From NCBI RefSeq assembly GCF_019443105.1, contig NZ_JAHZIJ010000006.1:62001-126000 (forward strand): a stretch of 64,000 nucleotides of DNA, read 5' to 3'. The notes under the pieces were generated by a model. The model did not search any database, was not told where the DNA came from, and was given only the letters and a program-made list of their open reading frames with translations. A program made the position numbers and the translations under genes. Source of the DNA: Paenibacillus oenotherae. GTDB taxonomy: Bacteria > Bacillota > Bacilli > Paenibacillales > Paenibacillaceae. Shown here piece after piece: positions 51,928 through 60,352 of this stretch (position 1 is its first letter; every line of letters begins with the position of its first letter).

Positions 51928-52274
51928 CACCCCCTTGTCCAACTGTTTTGATGGCAGAGTGACGGAGTTCGCCCGCGCGCAGCTCCCAGCGCGCAGTGTT
52001 TCGCTGTATGACAGCGGTTGGTCGACCACTTAAGAAGAAGCCTGCGAATGTGCATGAATTTCGGATACAAGACGCCATAATGGTAACATTCCTGCGATCA
52101 GGCATGAATTTTGGGGGAAATCGACCGTTAAAGGGAAACGAAGGCGAAAAGCCTGCACTCTGGCAGGCATTTCGCCTTTATCAGGTCAGAAACGAGAATA
52201 AACCTGCCGTTTCGCATGTTTTACCTCGCTCACATCTCGCATCTCGTTTGTCTCGGCGTTTGAATGACAGATCG
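51928..52274 (-). repeat. Dispersed structured intergenic repeat, copy 3
   Basis: This is an inverted copy relative to copy 1. It keeps the CGAAACGGCA box, the central hairpin (here with GGCGAAA in the arms) and the paired ATTCATG motifs. About 60 bases are inserted between the last CGCAGG motif and the GTCACTCTGCC end. Its outer ends (GTCATTCAAACGCCG and CAACTGTTTTGATGGC) match copies 1 and 4. Confidence 0.8.
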
Positions 52275-52301
52275 TCCCCTTTCTGGACAGTCTCTTTTTG
52301 T

Positions 52302-52556
52302 TTAGTGATTCTGATCTTTGGAGCAGGAGTTGCAATTGCATCCTGTCTTCATGCATGACGATCCGCTTGCCTTGCGTTTTTGATAAACAACGACCCCTGC
52401 TATAGCAAACATAAATGACATCGCACCAACAATAATCGGATTAAAAAAGATTGATGAGACCCCTACTACCCCAATACCTCCTATCAGCGGCAACAAGCAA
52501 CATAGAGCACAAGCACCTGCTACTCCAATGCCTGCGAACCATTCCCCTTTCTTCAT
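52302..52556 (-). CDS. Mercury-transport-like small membrane protein
   Basis: ATG 52556 follows AAAGGTG with good spacing and gives 84 residues. Two spans are visible. The first contains a vicinal cysteine pair (GACALCCLLPLIGG) like MerT/MerF, and the tail is Cys-rich (SCMKTGCNCNSCSK). These features suggest passage of a soft metal such as Hg, Cu or As. A MerR-type promoter with a 19-base spacer drives it, and a MerR regulator is divergent. Confidence 0.7.
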   Translation of the reverse strand: MKKGEWFAGIGVAGACALCCLLPLIGGIGVVGVSSIFFNPIIVGAMSFMFAIAGVVVYQKRKASGSSCMKTGCNCNSCSKDQNH

Positions 52557-52588
52557 TTGCATCACCTTTCCTTTCTAGTTATACTTTG

Positions 52589-52619
52589 ATCATAAAACTT
52601 AAAGTTAACTTTAAGTCAA
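52589..52619 (-). promoter_or_regulatory. MerR-type promoter with 19-base spacer
   Basis: On the minus strand TTGACT (52619-52614) and TATGAT (52594-52589) are separated by 19 bases, the hallmark of MerR-controlled promoters. The spacer is covered by a perfect palindrome with ACTTAAAGTT arms (52597-52616). The target is the mercury-transport-like gene; the divergent MerR gene overlaps the same site. Confidence 0.8.
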
Positions 52620-52632
52620 GGGGGTTGTTGTT

Positions 52633-53028
52633 ATGAATGGCCTTAGCATTGGACAGCTCGCGGCTAAAGCTGGATTAAACGCATCCACATTGCGCTATTA
52701 TGAGTCCGTTGGACTTATTCCCATTCAAGAGCGCAAGAACGGTCAGCGACGCTATGATGAACGGCTTCTTGAACGTATTCACTTTATAAAAATTGCGCAG
52801 CAAACAGGGTGCACCATTCCGGAGATTGTGATTTTGTTAGAAGGCTTTGAAGCAGACCATTCTATATCCGATCGTTGGGAGCAACTGGCGAAACGAAAAC
52901 GCTCAGATCTTGAAGAACGCAAGCAGCAGCTTAATGCAATGATACAAATACTAGATCGTGGATTAAGCTGCAAATGCCTCACTTGGTCTGAATGTTTGGA
53001 TAAGATAGAATCCAACGGAACGTGTTAA
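52633..53028 (+). CDS. MerR-family metal- or redox-sensing regulator
   Basis: The 131-residue protein has the MerR helix-turn-helix and wing (IGQLAAKAGLNASTLRYYES, GQRRYDERLLERI), a long dimerising helix, and a C-terminal CKCLTWSEC with three cysteines for ligand binding. It lies back to back with the mercury-transport-like gene across a typical MerR promoter. It is followed after 28 bases by an ACR3-type exporter gene. It should activate that membrane protein when its ligand is present. Confidence 0.88.
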   Translation: MNGLSIGQLAAKAGLNASTLRYYESVGLIPIQERKNGQRRYDERLLERIHFIKIAQQTGCTIPEIVILLEGFEADHSISDRWEQLAKRKRSDLEERKQQLNAMIQILDRGLSCKCLTWSECLDKIESNGTC

Positions 53029-53056
53029 TTTGTCGAGGGAATTGAGGAGAGAAAAT

Positions 53057-54031
53057 TTGAGTTTAAGAGAACAATTAGACAAGAATCAAGTATGGCTCTA
53101 TGCAATAGTCCTCCCCGCTGCCGCAGGTACAGGTTTGTTATGGCCTGATGCCAGCGCAAATCTGGATCGCATGATTTCGTTAGTTCTTGCCATTCTTATG
53201 TATGGAATGTTTGCACAAATACCGTTTTTTCGCCTGAGAGAATCACTGACAAAACGAAAGTTTATTTATGCGCTTCTGATTATGAATTACATCGCTATCC
53301 CCATTATTGTTTGGGGGTTAACGCGGTTTCTGCCAGCTGATCCAGCCTTGCTGCTGGGCGTATTTCTAGTTTTGCTTACGCCTTGCATTGACTACGTCAT
53401 TGTCTTTACTCATCTTGGCCGTGGTGACGAAAAACTGATCTTACTTTCAACCCCCTTGCTCTTTGTGACCCAAATGCTATTATTGCCATTGTATCTTTGG
53501 ATCTTTATGGGCAAGCAAGCTGCAGAAATTGTGAGTGTCGAACCATTTCTCCGCTCATTTCTGGAGCTAATTGTTATACCGTTGTTACTCGCTCTAGGGA
53601 CTCAGTTGTGGGCGAAACGTCAAGCCGTCGGCATTCGTTTCCTCGATGCTACTTCCTGGCTCCCAGTGCCTTTTATGGCGCTAACACTTTTTATTGTCGT
53701 TGCATCGCAAATTTCCAGACTCCATACTTCATTTGAAATCATCAGCCATGTCATTCCGATTTATGTAGCGTATATGATCATTGTACCGATTGTTGCACGT
53801 ATAGTTTCCCGAATATTCCGTCTAGAGTTAGGCGCAGGTCGAGCTCTTATCTTTAGTGCCGGAACACGAAACTCCCTTGCCGTTCTCCCCTTTGCGCTGG
53901 CGCTGCCTGAACCGCTGAACGGGGTAGTAGCAGCAGTAATCGTAACGCAAACGATCGTCGAACTAATTGGTGAACTCTTTTATATTCGTCTCGTCCCAAA
54001 AGTTTTATTGAAAGGAACAGATTCTATCTGA
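53057..54031 (+). CDS. acr3: ACR3-family arsenite/metalloid exporter
   Basis: The protein of about 324 residues has ten spans of the BASS/ACR3 fold, including LLGVFLVLLTPCIDYVIVFT with the conserved cysteine in span 4 and SAGTRNSLAVLPFALALP. ACR3 proteins expel arsenite or antimonite. TTG 53057 has GAGGAGA six bases upstream; a TTG at 53030 would add nine residues. It follows the merR-like gene in the same direction, so both may be transcribed together. No arsR or arsC is adjacent. Confidence 0.8.
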   Translation: MSLREQLDKNQVWLYAIVLPAAAGTGLLWPDASANLDRMISLVLAILMYGMFAQIPFFRLRESLTKRKFIYALLIMNYIAIPIIVWGLTRFLPADPALLLGVFLVLLTPCIDYVIVFTHLGRGDEKLILLSTPLLFVTQMLLLPLYLWIFMGKQAAEIVSVEPFLRSFLELIVIPLLLALGTQLWAKRQAVGIRFLDATSWLPVPFMALTLFIVVASQISRLHTSFEIISHVIPIYVAYMIIVPIVARIVSRIFRLELGAGRALIFSAGTRNSLAVLPFALALPEPLNGVVAAVIVTQTIVELIGELFYIRLVPKVLLKGTDSI

Positions 54032-54094
54032 GCACGCGGTGCTCGGTCACACGTCGGCGGTCAAACTACTTATGTGAGGTTACAATGAAGTGGA

Positions 54095-54390
54095 GGTTGT
54101 CAAACGCCGCCGGGAGGCCGCGCGCAGTACGGAAAAAGAGACAAGCGAGCTGTGAGCTAGGCGAAACATGCGAAACGGCATGTATTTGCTCGCTTCTGAC
54201 CCCATGAAGGTGAAATACCTGCCAGAGCGCAGGCATTTTACCTTCATTTCTGCTTAACGACCGATTTTTTCTCACATTCATGCTTCATCGCAGGAATATT
54301 ACCATTAAGGCGCCTTGTAACCGAAATTCATGCACATTCGCAGGCTTCTTACTCCGTCACGTTGCCGTCAAAACAGTTGGAGAAGGGGGT
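54095..54390 (+). repeat. Dispersed structured intergenic repeat, copy 4
   Basis: This copy is in the same orientation as copies 1 and 2. It shows CGAAACGGCATGTATTTGCT, the AAGGTGAAATACCTGCC hairpin half and its partner, both ATTCATGC...CGCAGG motifs and the CGTCACGTTGCC end. It lies between the convergent acr3 and MBL genes and ends six bases from the MBL stop. Confidence 0.85.
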
Positions 54391-54395
54391 GGATG

Positions 54396-55103
54396 CTATT
54401 GTTCGTTTAGTTCGGCTTCTTCAATGGCTTGTTTCATAACCATTTCGGGGGACTTAATCATTGGGCCGTGGCCTGTTGCCAATATGGACGGCAATAAGGC
54501 ATATAATTTGCGGGCACTCGCTATTGCGATTTTATTATCCCAAGTGCCCCGTGCCGGGTATGGAAATGAAGGGCATAGCTGCCCGGCCACTGCCGTGCAT
54601 CCCTCGGTTTGAAATGCGTCGCCCGCGATCAATGCTTGATTGCGAGTATCTACAAATGACATTGATCCTGGCGTATGTCCAGGTGTTGACAAAGCAAGCA
54701 AGGAACCAATGCGATCATTATCCTTGATCAGCACGTCAGCCTTCGTTTTGATGTTTTTAGGTATGACGCCGCGAATCGGACTGTCGGGTTCATCGGGATT
54801 TAGGGTCAAATCTCCTGCTAACAAACGTACCTCTCGGTCTGGAATATAAACCATGGCGCCTGGAAGTGCTTGCTTAATGAGATCTAGTCCTCCTGTATGA
54901 TCATGGTGCGCATGGGTTAATACGATTTTAGTGACGGGTTTATTGATCGTTGAGGCAGCTTCCATAATATCACTAAAGGCTTCAGGAACGGCAGTATCAA
55001 TAAGGACCAGTTCCTCTTCCTCCTCAACAATATAACAGTTCACGGATAACCCATTTTTGAAAAATGTAAGTTGATATAAAAACGGTTCCTTTAAGATTCG
55101 CAT
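54396..55103 (-). CDS. Metallo-beta-lactamase-fold hydrolase (glyoxalase II/persulfide dioxygenase-like)
   Basis: The 235-residue protein has LTHAHHDHTGG, the H-x-H-x-D-H metal motif, then ALSTPGHTPGS and ALIAGDAFQ, which supply further ligands. It ends with ATGHGPMI. The size and motifs fit general MBL hydrolases, which include glyoxalase II, persulfide dioxygenases and lactonases. A persulfide role would suit the sulfite/nitrite-reductase-like gene beside it, but no rhodanese is present. It may share an operon with that gene, 57 bases upstream. Confidence 0.82.
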   Translation of the reverse strand: MRILKEPFLYQLTFFKNGLSVNCYIVEEEEELVLIDTAVPEAFSDIMEAASTINKPVTKIVLTHAHHDHTGGLDLIKQALPGAMVYIPDREVRLLAGDLTLNPDEPDSPIRGVIPKNIKTKADVLIKDNDRIGSLLALSTPGHTPGSMSFVDTRNQALIAGDAFQTEGCTAVAGQLCPSFPYPARGTWDNKIAIASARKLYALLPSILATGHGPMIKSPEMVMKQAIEEAELNEQ

Positions 55104-55160
55104 AAGTATCCCCTAATCTCGCTTCGGCAATCGCTTGCTTCAGCCGATTCTGTTCACCTC

Positions 55161-55781
55161 TTAACTGACAATTTCCTGCAGCTGCTCCAAAGAAACGCGC
55201 TCGACAAACCTGCTGAATTTCTCTTTGCCTTTGGCATTGGCCTTATAGTAATCGATGATTGCCATAACTGCCGATACAAGCCGGTCTTCCGGTAAGGCGG
55301 TCACCAGAAGCTTGGCGAAAGACGCTTTAAGTCCTTTGGGTTCTCCTCCAACGTAAATGTCGAATGTATCTCGCATTTTTACGACGCCGATATCCTTAAG
55401 TAACGGTTCGCTCGTTCCGAGTGCACAACCCGCGTAACCAATTTTTAGGGGTGCAGGCGTTTGAATACCAGCAATCGCTGGATTCAAAGCTTTCGCAGAT
55501 CGCAGACCAGCCTCCTCTTCCCCTTTGCAAAAGTTGCAGGCAATCAAACTTTTCGTTGCAAAGCCTGCCGGATATACTTCAAGACCGGATCGCTCGAGCT
55601 CTTCCTGGATGATGTCGCGCCGTTCGAGCGGCACTTCTACATAAAGCTGTTTGAACGGGGTCATTTCGATCTTGGCATCCGGTCCTGCTGCAGCTCCGAT
55701 TGTAACCAGCTGCTCTGACGCAAATATGCTTCCACCGACTTGGATCGAAGGGGCGACTGCAATTTTCGTCATTTCTCTCAT
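55161..55781 (-). CDS. Siroheme sulfite/nitrite reductase-like single-module protein
   Basis: ATG 55781 lies eight bases after AAGGAG and gives 206 residues. The N-terminal half matches the ferredoxin half domain of sulfite/nitrite reductases (IEMTPFKQLYVEVP). The second half carries the cluster region with ACNFCKG and YAGCALGTSEPLLKDIGVV. In full enzymes the second motif is GCPN.CGEP, with one more cysteine that bridges [4Fe-4S] and siroheme; here it is GCALGTSEP with Thr at that place. The protein is also about a third of normal length. It may bind an altered cluster and act in redox sensing or electron transfer. Confidence 0.72.
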   Translation of the reverse strand: MREMTKIAVAPSIQVGGSIFASEQLVTIGAAAGPDAKIEMTPFKQLYVEVPLERRDIIQEELERSGLEVYPAGFATKSLIACNFCKGEEEAGLRSAKALNPAIAGIQTPAPLKIGYAGCALGTSEPLLKDIGVVKMRDTFDIYVGGEPKGLKASFAKLLVTALPEDRLVSAVMAIIDYYKANAKGKEKFSRFVERVSLEQLQEIVS

Positions 55782-55864
55782 GGCCGACGCTCCTTCATTT
55801 GCTTCGATCCTTGCTGCTCTGCTGCCTCCATATCCGTCACCTCTTCGTTTCAATAATCTTATGT

Positions 55865-56065
55865 TTATACGATGTCGTAGCCCTGCTCTTCGATGGTCTC
55901 TTTCAGCTTTTCAACAGAGAGTTTGGTTGCATCATAAGCGATTTCAACCGTATCTCGTGATAAATCAACTTTTCCCTTTGCACCGATTTCTTTCAGGGCA
56001 CCTTCAATTGAATTCACACAATGCATGCAGCTCATTCCTTGAACGTTTAACGTAATTGTATTCAT
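55865..56065 (-). CDS. copZ: CopZ-like copper chaperone
   Basis: The 66-residue protein is a single heavy-metal-associated domain with the copper motif GMSCMHC near residues 10-16 and a typical ferredoxin-like fold. It delivers Cu(I) to a CopA-type ATPase, which is not in this window. An AGGAGTG ribosome site precedes the ATG. Two CsoR-like boxes lie upstream, indicating copper induction. Confidence 0.88.
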   Translation of the reverse strand: MNTITLNVQGMSCMHCVNSIEGALKEIGAKGKVDLSRDTVEIAYDATKLSVEKLKETIEEQGYDIV

Positions 56066-56129
56066 GCTCGAACACTCCTCTTATCGAATTTGTATTTGTA
56101 AGTATTGTCTGGTGATTATAAATCGATAA

Positions 56130-56178
56130 TACCCCATGGGGGTATGTTTGTCAAAGCATTTTTAGAATACCCCGGTAT
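56130..56178 (-). promoter_or_regulatory. Two CsoR-like operator boxes upstream of copZ
   Basis: TACCCCATGGGGGTA (56130-56144) and ATACCCCGGTAT (56167-56178) are G/C-rich inverted repeats ending in TA. They match the TACCC...GGGTA form of CsoR operators. They lie 65-115 bases upstream of the chaperone start. No csoR gene is in the window. Confidence 0.6.
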
Positions 56179-56198
56179 AGTATTATCGACTTATAAAA

Positions 56199-56227
56199 AA
56201 ACAAACAGCGTTTTGCGCTGTTTGTTT
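56199..56227 (-). terminator. Terminator after the RCC1-repeat gene
   Basis: AAACAAACAGCG and CGCTGTTTGTTT form a twelve-pair stem around TTTTG. On the minus strand the stem is followed by TTTTTAT. It is 64 bases past the leftward RCC1-type gene. Confidence 0.85.
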
Positions 56228-56290
56228 CGATAAGCAGCTAATTCGGCTCGATTTTTAAAATCATCAAGCTGAAGGAGAGCTGCATCCAGC

Positions 56291-57199
56291 TTATTCTTTA
56301 CAGCCCCATGTACTGGTTTGGATTCCGTGCCAACTGCTTACATCACATTGGCCAAATTCATTATCACCCACAGCAACGATCGTGCCGTCCGATTTAAGGC
56401 CTAGCGTATGAGCGCAACCTGCGGCAACCGCCACTATATCACGCCAGTCGCTTACCTTGCATTGGTCATGCATATTCCAACCTGCAGCTGCTACCGTACC
56501 GTCCCATTTAAGGCCGATCGTATGGTTACTCCCCGCCGCTATTGCCACAATACCGCGCCAGTCCCTAACATCGCATTGGCCATGTTTATTCGAGCCCACA
56601 GCTGCCACCGTGCCATCCGATTTAAGCCCGACGGTATGAAGGTAACCTGCCGCAACCGAGACGATATCACGCCAGTCGTCTACATGGCACTGGTTATACC
56701 TGTTGTTCCCCACAATCGACACCGTGCCGTCCGATTTAAGCCCGGCGGTATGCCAGTCACCCGCCGCAACCGCCACTATGTCACGCCAGTCGCTTACCTT
56801 GCACTGGCCTTCATCATTTCGACCTGCAGCAACGACCGTGCCATCCGATTTAAGCCCGATGGTACGCCGCCAACCCGCCGCAACCGCTGCAATATCGTGC
56901 CAGTCATTTACATCGCATTGGCCATGCATATTCCAACCTGCAGCCGCCACCGTACCGTCAGATCGAAGTCCGATTGTATGAGCATTACCCGTGTTCGTCG
57001 CCATATGAACATTACCAGCCGCCACCGCGGCAATATCACGCCAGCTGCTTACATCACATTGGCCATATTTATTATCACCCACAGCAACCACTGTACCGTC
57101 CGATTTAAGAGCAACGGTATGACGACGACCTGCCGCTATAGTATCTTTAGGCCACTGCTTCACCTTTAACCCCGCTTCAATGAGAGAAATGTAATCCAT
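56291..57199 (-). CDS. RCC1-like repeat protein
   Basis: ATG 57199 lies seven bases after AGGAGG and gives 302 residues. About seven repeats of near 40 residues each contain HTVGLKSDGTVAAVG followed by GQCDV or GQCKV and WRDIVAVAAG. This is the blade pattern of an RCC1-type beta propeller. There is no signal peptide. Seven blades would close one propeller. Bacterial RCC1 proteins are thought to mediate protein contacts; the partner is unknown. After the stop, another frame reads VHGAVKNKLDAALLQLDDF, so the original protein may have been longer and is now frameshifted at its end. Confidence 0.8.
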   Translation of the reverse strand: MDYISLIEAGLKVKQWPKDTIAAGRRHTVALKSDGTVVAVGDNKYGQCDVSSWRDIAAVAAGNVHMATNTGNAHTIGLRSDGTVAAAGWNMHGQCDVNDWHDIAAVAAGWRRTIGLKSDGTVVAAGRNDEGQCKVSDWRDIVAVAAGDWHTAGLKSDGTVSIVGNNRYNQCHVDDWRDIVSVAAGYLHTVGLKSDGTVAAVGSNKHGQCDVRDWRGIVAIAAGSNHTIGLKWDGTVAAAGWNMHDQCKVSDWRDIVAVAAGCAHTLGLKSDGTIVAVGDNEFGQCDVSSWHGIQTSTWGCKE

Positions 57200-57447
57200 G
57201 CTGTGCCTCCTTGAAAACAAGACCCATCTCAATATAAAACGGCTTCACTTCGAGCGGGCTTCTGAGCGATCCAAGGTCATAAGAGATCGCTCCTCTCAAC
57301 TCTGTCACCACAATTATCCATCTTGTACAAATAATTTGCAATCCAAAGTTAGGCTCACTCCTTTAATGAATCTGGGAGAGGAAACGGAATCATTTCATCT
57401 AATTGAGGCTGTCCCATAAGTGATTATTTATCGTTCCTGGGAGGTTT

Positions 57448-57700
57448 CCAGTGTAGCCTTACCTTCTCCAAGTGTGGTTTGAAGGTAGAGTGACAGAGGA
57501 AAATTCTTGCGAATGTGCATGAATTTCGGTTGCAAGACGCCTTATTGGTAAAATGTCTGCAATTATGCATGAATTTTAGGAGAAATCGGCCGATAAGGGG
57601 GAACTAAGGTGAAATACCTGCACTCTGGCAGGTATTCACCTTCATGGGAACAGGAAAGAGAAAGTAAATGCCGTTTCGCAGGTTTCACCTAGTGGGAACC
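57448..57700 (-). repeat. Dispersed structured intergenic repeat, copy 5
   Basis: This is an inverted copy with the CGAAACGGCA box, the AAGGTGAA...TTCACCTT hairpin and both ATTCATGC motifs. It is bracketed by GGCTGTCCC (57407-57415) and GGAACAGCC (57723-57731), imperfect inverted ends that could mark a 325-bp element. The rest of the 57200-57825 gap shows no convincing gene. Confidence 0.8.
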
Positions 57701-57825
57701 GAAATTTCCAAAAGGGACTTTCGGAACAGCCCCTTCTTGCCGTACGCCAAGCATGGGCATCATCGCTCGCAACCGCCCCAGGACGGTCTCTGCAAGTTCG
57801 GGCCTTTCAGGTCGAAATCGAGTTG

Positions 57826-58725
57826 TTAATTCTTCATCATTTCTCTATTTTCCCCCTCAAGCCCCTTCCTCTCCCCACCAGCTTCACCTAACCATGTGGA
57901 GCCCAGCAGCAAGGCAGCGCCGATCAGTTGCTGTAAAGTCATCCTCTCTCCTATAAGCAGAGCTGAGATCAATAATGAGGTTAGGGGATCGATGTAACTC
58001 AATACAGCAATACTTTGGCCTTGCAGTCCTTTCATTCCGGCAAAGAACAGATAAAATCCAACCCCGCCATGAAGGATACCTAGCACGAGTATCCATACTA
58101 TCGCGTCTCCCGTGATTGTAAAGATGTTGAAACCACTCGTGAAAAGCACGAATGGAAGCAGCATCGCCACCGATAAACCAAGCTGCAGAAGCGTATTGGC
58201 CAGCCCGTCGAGGTCCCGAATAAACTTGTTGACCAGTGTCAAAACCGCATAGAAACCTACCGCGATGAGTCCGTAGGCGATGCCTAGCAGATGATGCCCG
58301 GTTGCTTCCAACCTGCCGTTTTGCAAAATGAAGAACAGGCCGAGCAAAGCAATACCGACACATGCTGCCTTTTTGAGCGACAGCCTTTCCTTCAGAACGA
58401 AGGGTGAGAGCATAATAACAATAACAGGTGCAAAATAATAGCTCAACGCCGCATTAGCAATCGTTGTTTCCTTGTAAGCTTGGAACAGAAAGATCCAGTT
58501 GCCGCTTAACGCTGCGCTTGCAATGAAGAGAACCGCGGCATTCCCCTTCACCTTCCGCCACGACACTCTCTGCTTCCTCCACATGAAGACCGCCAGCAGC
58601 AGCAGACCGCCGATCAAGCTCAAGAGCAATGCAATTTCTCCGGAAGACAAGCGGATATATTTGGCGAACACGCCAACTGCACCGAAGATGATCATCGACA
58701 TAATAAAATAAATTTTTTCCTTCAT
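57826..58725 (-). CDS. EamA/DMT-family transporter
   Basis: The 299-residue protein has ten spans in two EamA repeats. The first contains IMSMIIFGAVGVFAKYI and ALSYYFAPVIVIMLSPFVLKE at its end. The second ends with SYIDPLTSLLISALLIGE. Such drug/metabolite transporters export amino acids or small metabolites; the substrate is not readable. It is divergent from a LysR regulator, which probably controls it. Confidence 0.85.
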   Translation of the reverse strand: MKEKIYFIMSMIIFGAVGVFAKYIRLSSGEIALLLSLIGGLLLLAVFMWRKQRVSWRKVKGNAAVLFIASAALSGNWIFLFQAYKETTIANAALSYYFAPVIVIMLSPFVLKERLSLKKAACVGIALLGLFFILQNGRLEATGHHLLGIAYGLIAVGFYAVLTLVNKFIRDLDGLANTLLQLGLSVAMLLPFVLFTSGFNIFTITGDAIVWILVLGILHGGVGFYLFFAGMKGLQGQSIAVLSYIDPLTSLLISALLIGERMTLQQLIGAALLLGSTWLGEAGGERKGLEGENREMMKN

Positions 58726-58903
58726 TTGTAATTCCCGCTTTCTATTCTACTACTATGATGGTGAGCCAATGAGATCGCCTGCCCCTTGCATACATCCCAT
58801 TTGAGTTCGATTGCTGTATAGTGTATCATTCCTTTTAACATTAATAAAACGAATGTTTATCATGAAATGAATGATAAAACCAGATGTAAGGGGCGTGATT
58901 AGG

Positions 58904-59806
58904 ATGGATATGAATATCCAGAAATACTTGGCATTAGTCAAAACAGTAGAGTACGGGAGCTTTACAAAGGCTGCTGAAGCATTAAACTACTCTCAGTCGG
59001 GCATCAGCCGCATGATTAACGATTTGGAAACAGAATGGAAGGTTTCGCTCCTGGAGCGCGGACGCTCCGGCGTAAGCCTGACCTCTGAAGGTCTTAAACT
59101 GCTTCCCTTCGCACAAAATGTATGTCATGAATATGAGAAATTGCATACACAAATTGACGAATTACACGGCCTCCAATCAGGGTTCATTCGAATTGGGACA
59201 TTTTCAAGTGTAGCTACCCACTGGCTTCCCAATATTATTAAAGCATTTCAAAAAGTATTTCCGAACGTTGACTATGAGCTTTTGCTTGGTGACTATACGG
59301 AGATCGAAAGCTGGATATTGGAAGGGCGCGTGGATTGCGGCTTTCTCAGGCTTCCGACACATCCCAAACTGGAAACGATCTTTTTGGAGCAGGACAAGCT
59401 GCTTGTGATTTTGCCGGAAAACCATTCATTGGCCGATAGTGACCGTTTTCCTGTCGAGGCATTAGGCAAAGACCCATTCATGCTTCTGGAAAAAGGCGCC
59501 AAGGCTGAAATATCGGAAATATTCGAGCGATGTCATATTACACCAAAGGTACAGTTTACGACGTGGGATGATTATGCCATCATGTCGATGGTGGAGAGCG
59601 GCCTGGGGATCAGCATTTTGCCTGAGCTTATTTTGAAGCGCATCCCCTACCGGATTGTGGTAAAAGAACTCGAAGTACCTGCCTACCGCAGGATCGGCCT
59701 TGCCATGAAAGATAAGAATTCCGCATCGCTTGCGGTCAAGCGATTTATAGATTACCTCCACTACAGGAACATTCCGGAGAATAATGTTATTCAGGATGAA
59801 GCTTGA
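58904..59806 (+). CDS. LysR-family regulator
   Basis: ATG 58904 gives the usual start of the family (NIQKYLALVKTVEYGSFTKA). The helix-turn-helix continues with LNYSQSGISRMINDLE. The 300-residue length and the periplasmic-binding-like C-terminal domain (FIRIGTFSSVATHWLPN, GLGISILPEL) are standard. A 178-base region separates it from the divergent transporter gene, its likely target. The ribosome site (TTAGG) is weak. Confidence 0.88.
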   Translation: MDMNIQKYLALVKTVEYGSFTKAAEALNYSQSGISRMINDLETEWKVSLLERGRSGVSLTSEGLKLLPFAQNVCHEYEKLHTQIDELHGLQSGFIRIGTFSSVATHWLPNIIKAFQKVFPNVDYELLLGDYTEIESWILEGRVDCGFLRLPTHPKLETIFLEQDKLLVILPENHSLADSDRFPVEALGKDPFMLLEKGAKAEISEIFERCHITPKVQFTTWDDYAIMSMVESGLGISILPELILKRIPYRIVVKELEVPAYRRIGLAMKDKNSASLAVKRFIDYLHYRNIPENNVIQDEA

Positions 59807-59880
59807 AACGATGCGCACTCCCCTCCAGCTATACGAACAAAAGAAGAAGCCCCGAAATATCAACTATCGAGGCTTCTTCT

Positions 59881-60225
59881 TTATTTCATCTTATCTTGCA
59901 GCATTTCTATATTATTTCTCCCCCAAACTACAATCGACTCGATAATTGGCGCTAGCTCTTCCCCCGATTTTGTTAACGAATATTCAACTCTCGGAGGGAT
60001 TTCGAAATACTGCTCTCTGTGTACAATTCCATGCTCAGTCAGTTCCTTGAGACAATTCGTTAACATCGTTCCTGTTATACCAGGCAGTAATCGTTTCAAC
60101 TCATTGTAGCGCACAGACTTGTTGTTGGTTAAAACGGATAAAATCGGCAAATTCCATTTCTTTCCGATCACATCGAATGCGAAAGTTGCCGGACACATAT
60201 CTTTGATATATTCTTTGTTATCCAC
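59881..60225 (-). CDS. HxlR-family regulator
   Basis: The GTG at 60225 has GAGGAGA six bases upstream; an ATG at 60240 would add five residues but lies in that site. The 114-residue protein has MCPATFAFDVIGKKWNLPIL, where the cysteine is typical of redox- or electrophile-sensing HxlR proteins. LKRLLPGITGTMLTNCLKEL is the winged helix. It is divergent from a DsbA-family gene and probably represses it. Confidence 0.86.
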   Translation of the reverse strand: MDNKEYIKDMCPATFAFDVIGKKWNLPILSVLTNNKSVRYNELKRLLPGITGTMLTNCLKELTEHGIVHREQYFEIPPRVEYSLTKSGEELAPIIESIVVWGRNNIEMLQDKMK

Positions 60226-60352
60226 TCTGATTCTCCTCATTAGTATTCTTTTTGATACTTAGTCAGTTTAATAATAGTACTTGTTATTATAAAACTGATG
60301 ATTATAATTGTCTACAAGGCTAACCATCCCCTACAAGAGAGGAGTTTACGAT

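Noticed and set aside
57740-57822. Minus-strand frame reading RPELAETVLGRLRAMMPML
   Set aside because: Short, without start or ribosome site, and a competing frame is open on the other strand.
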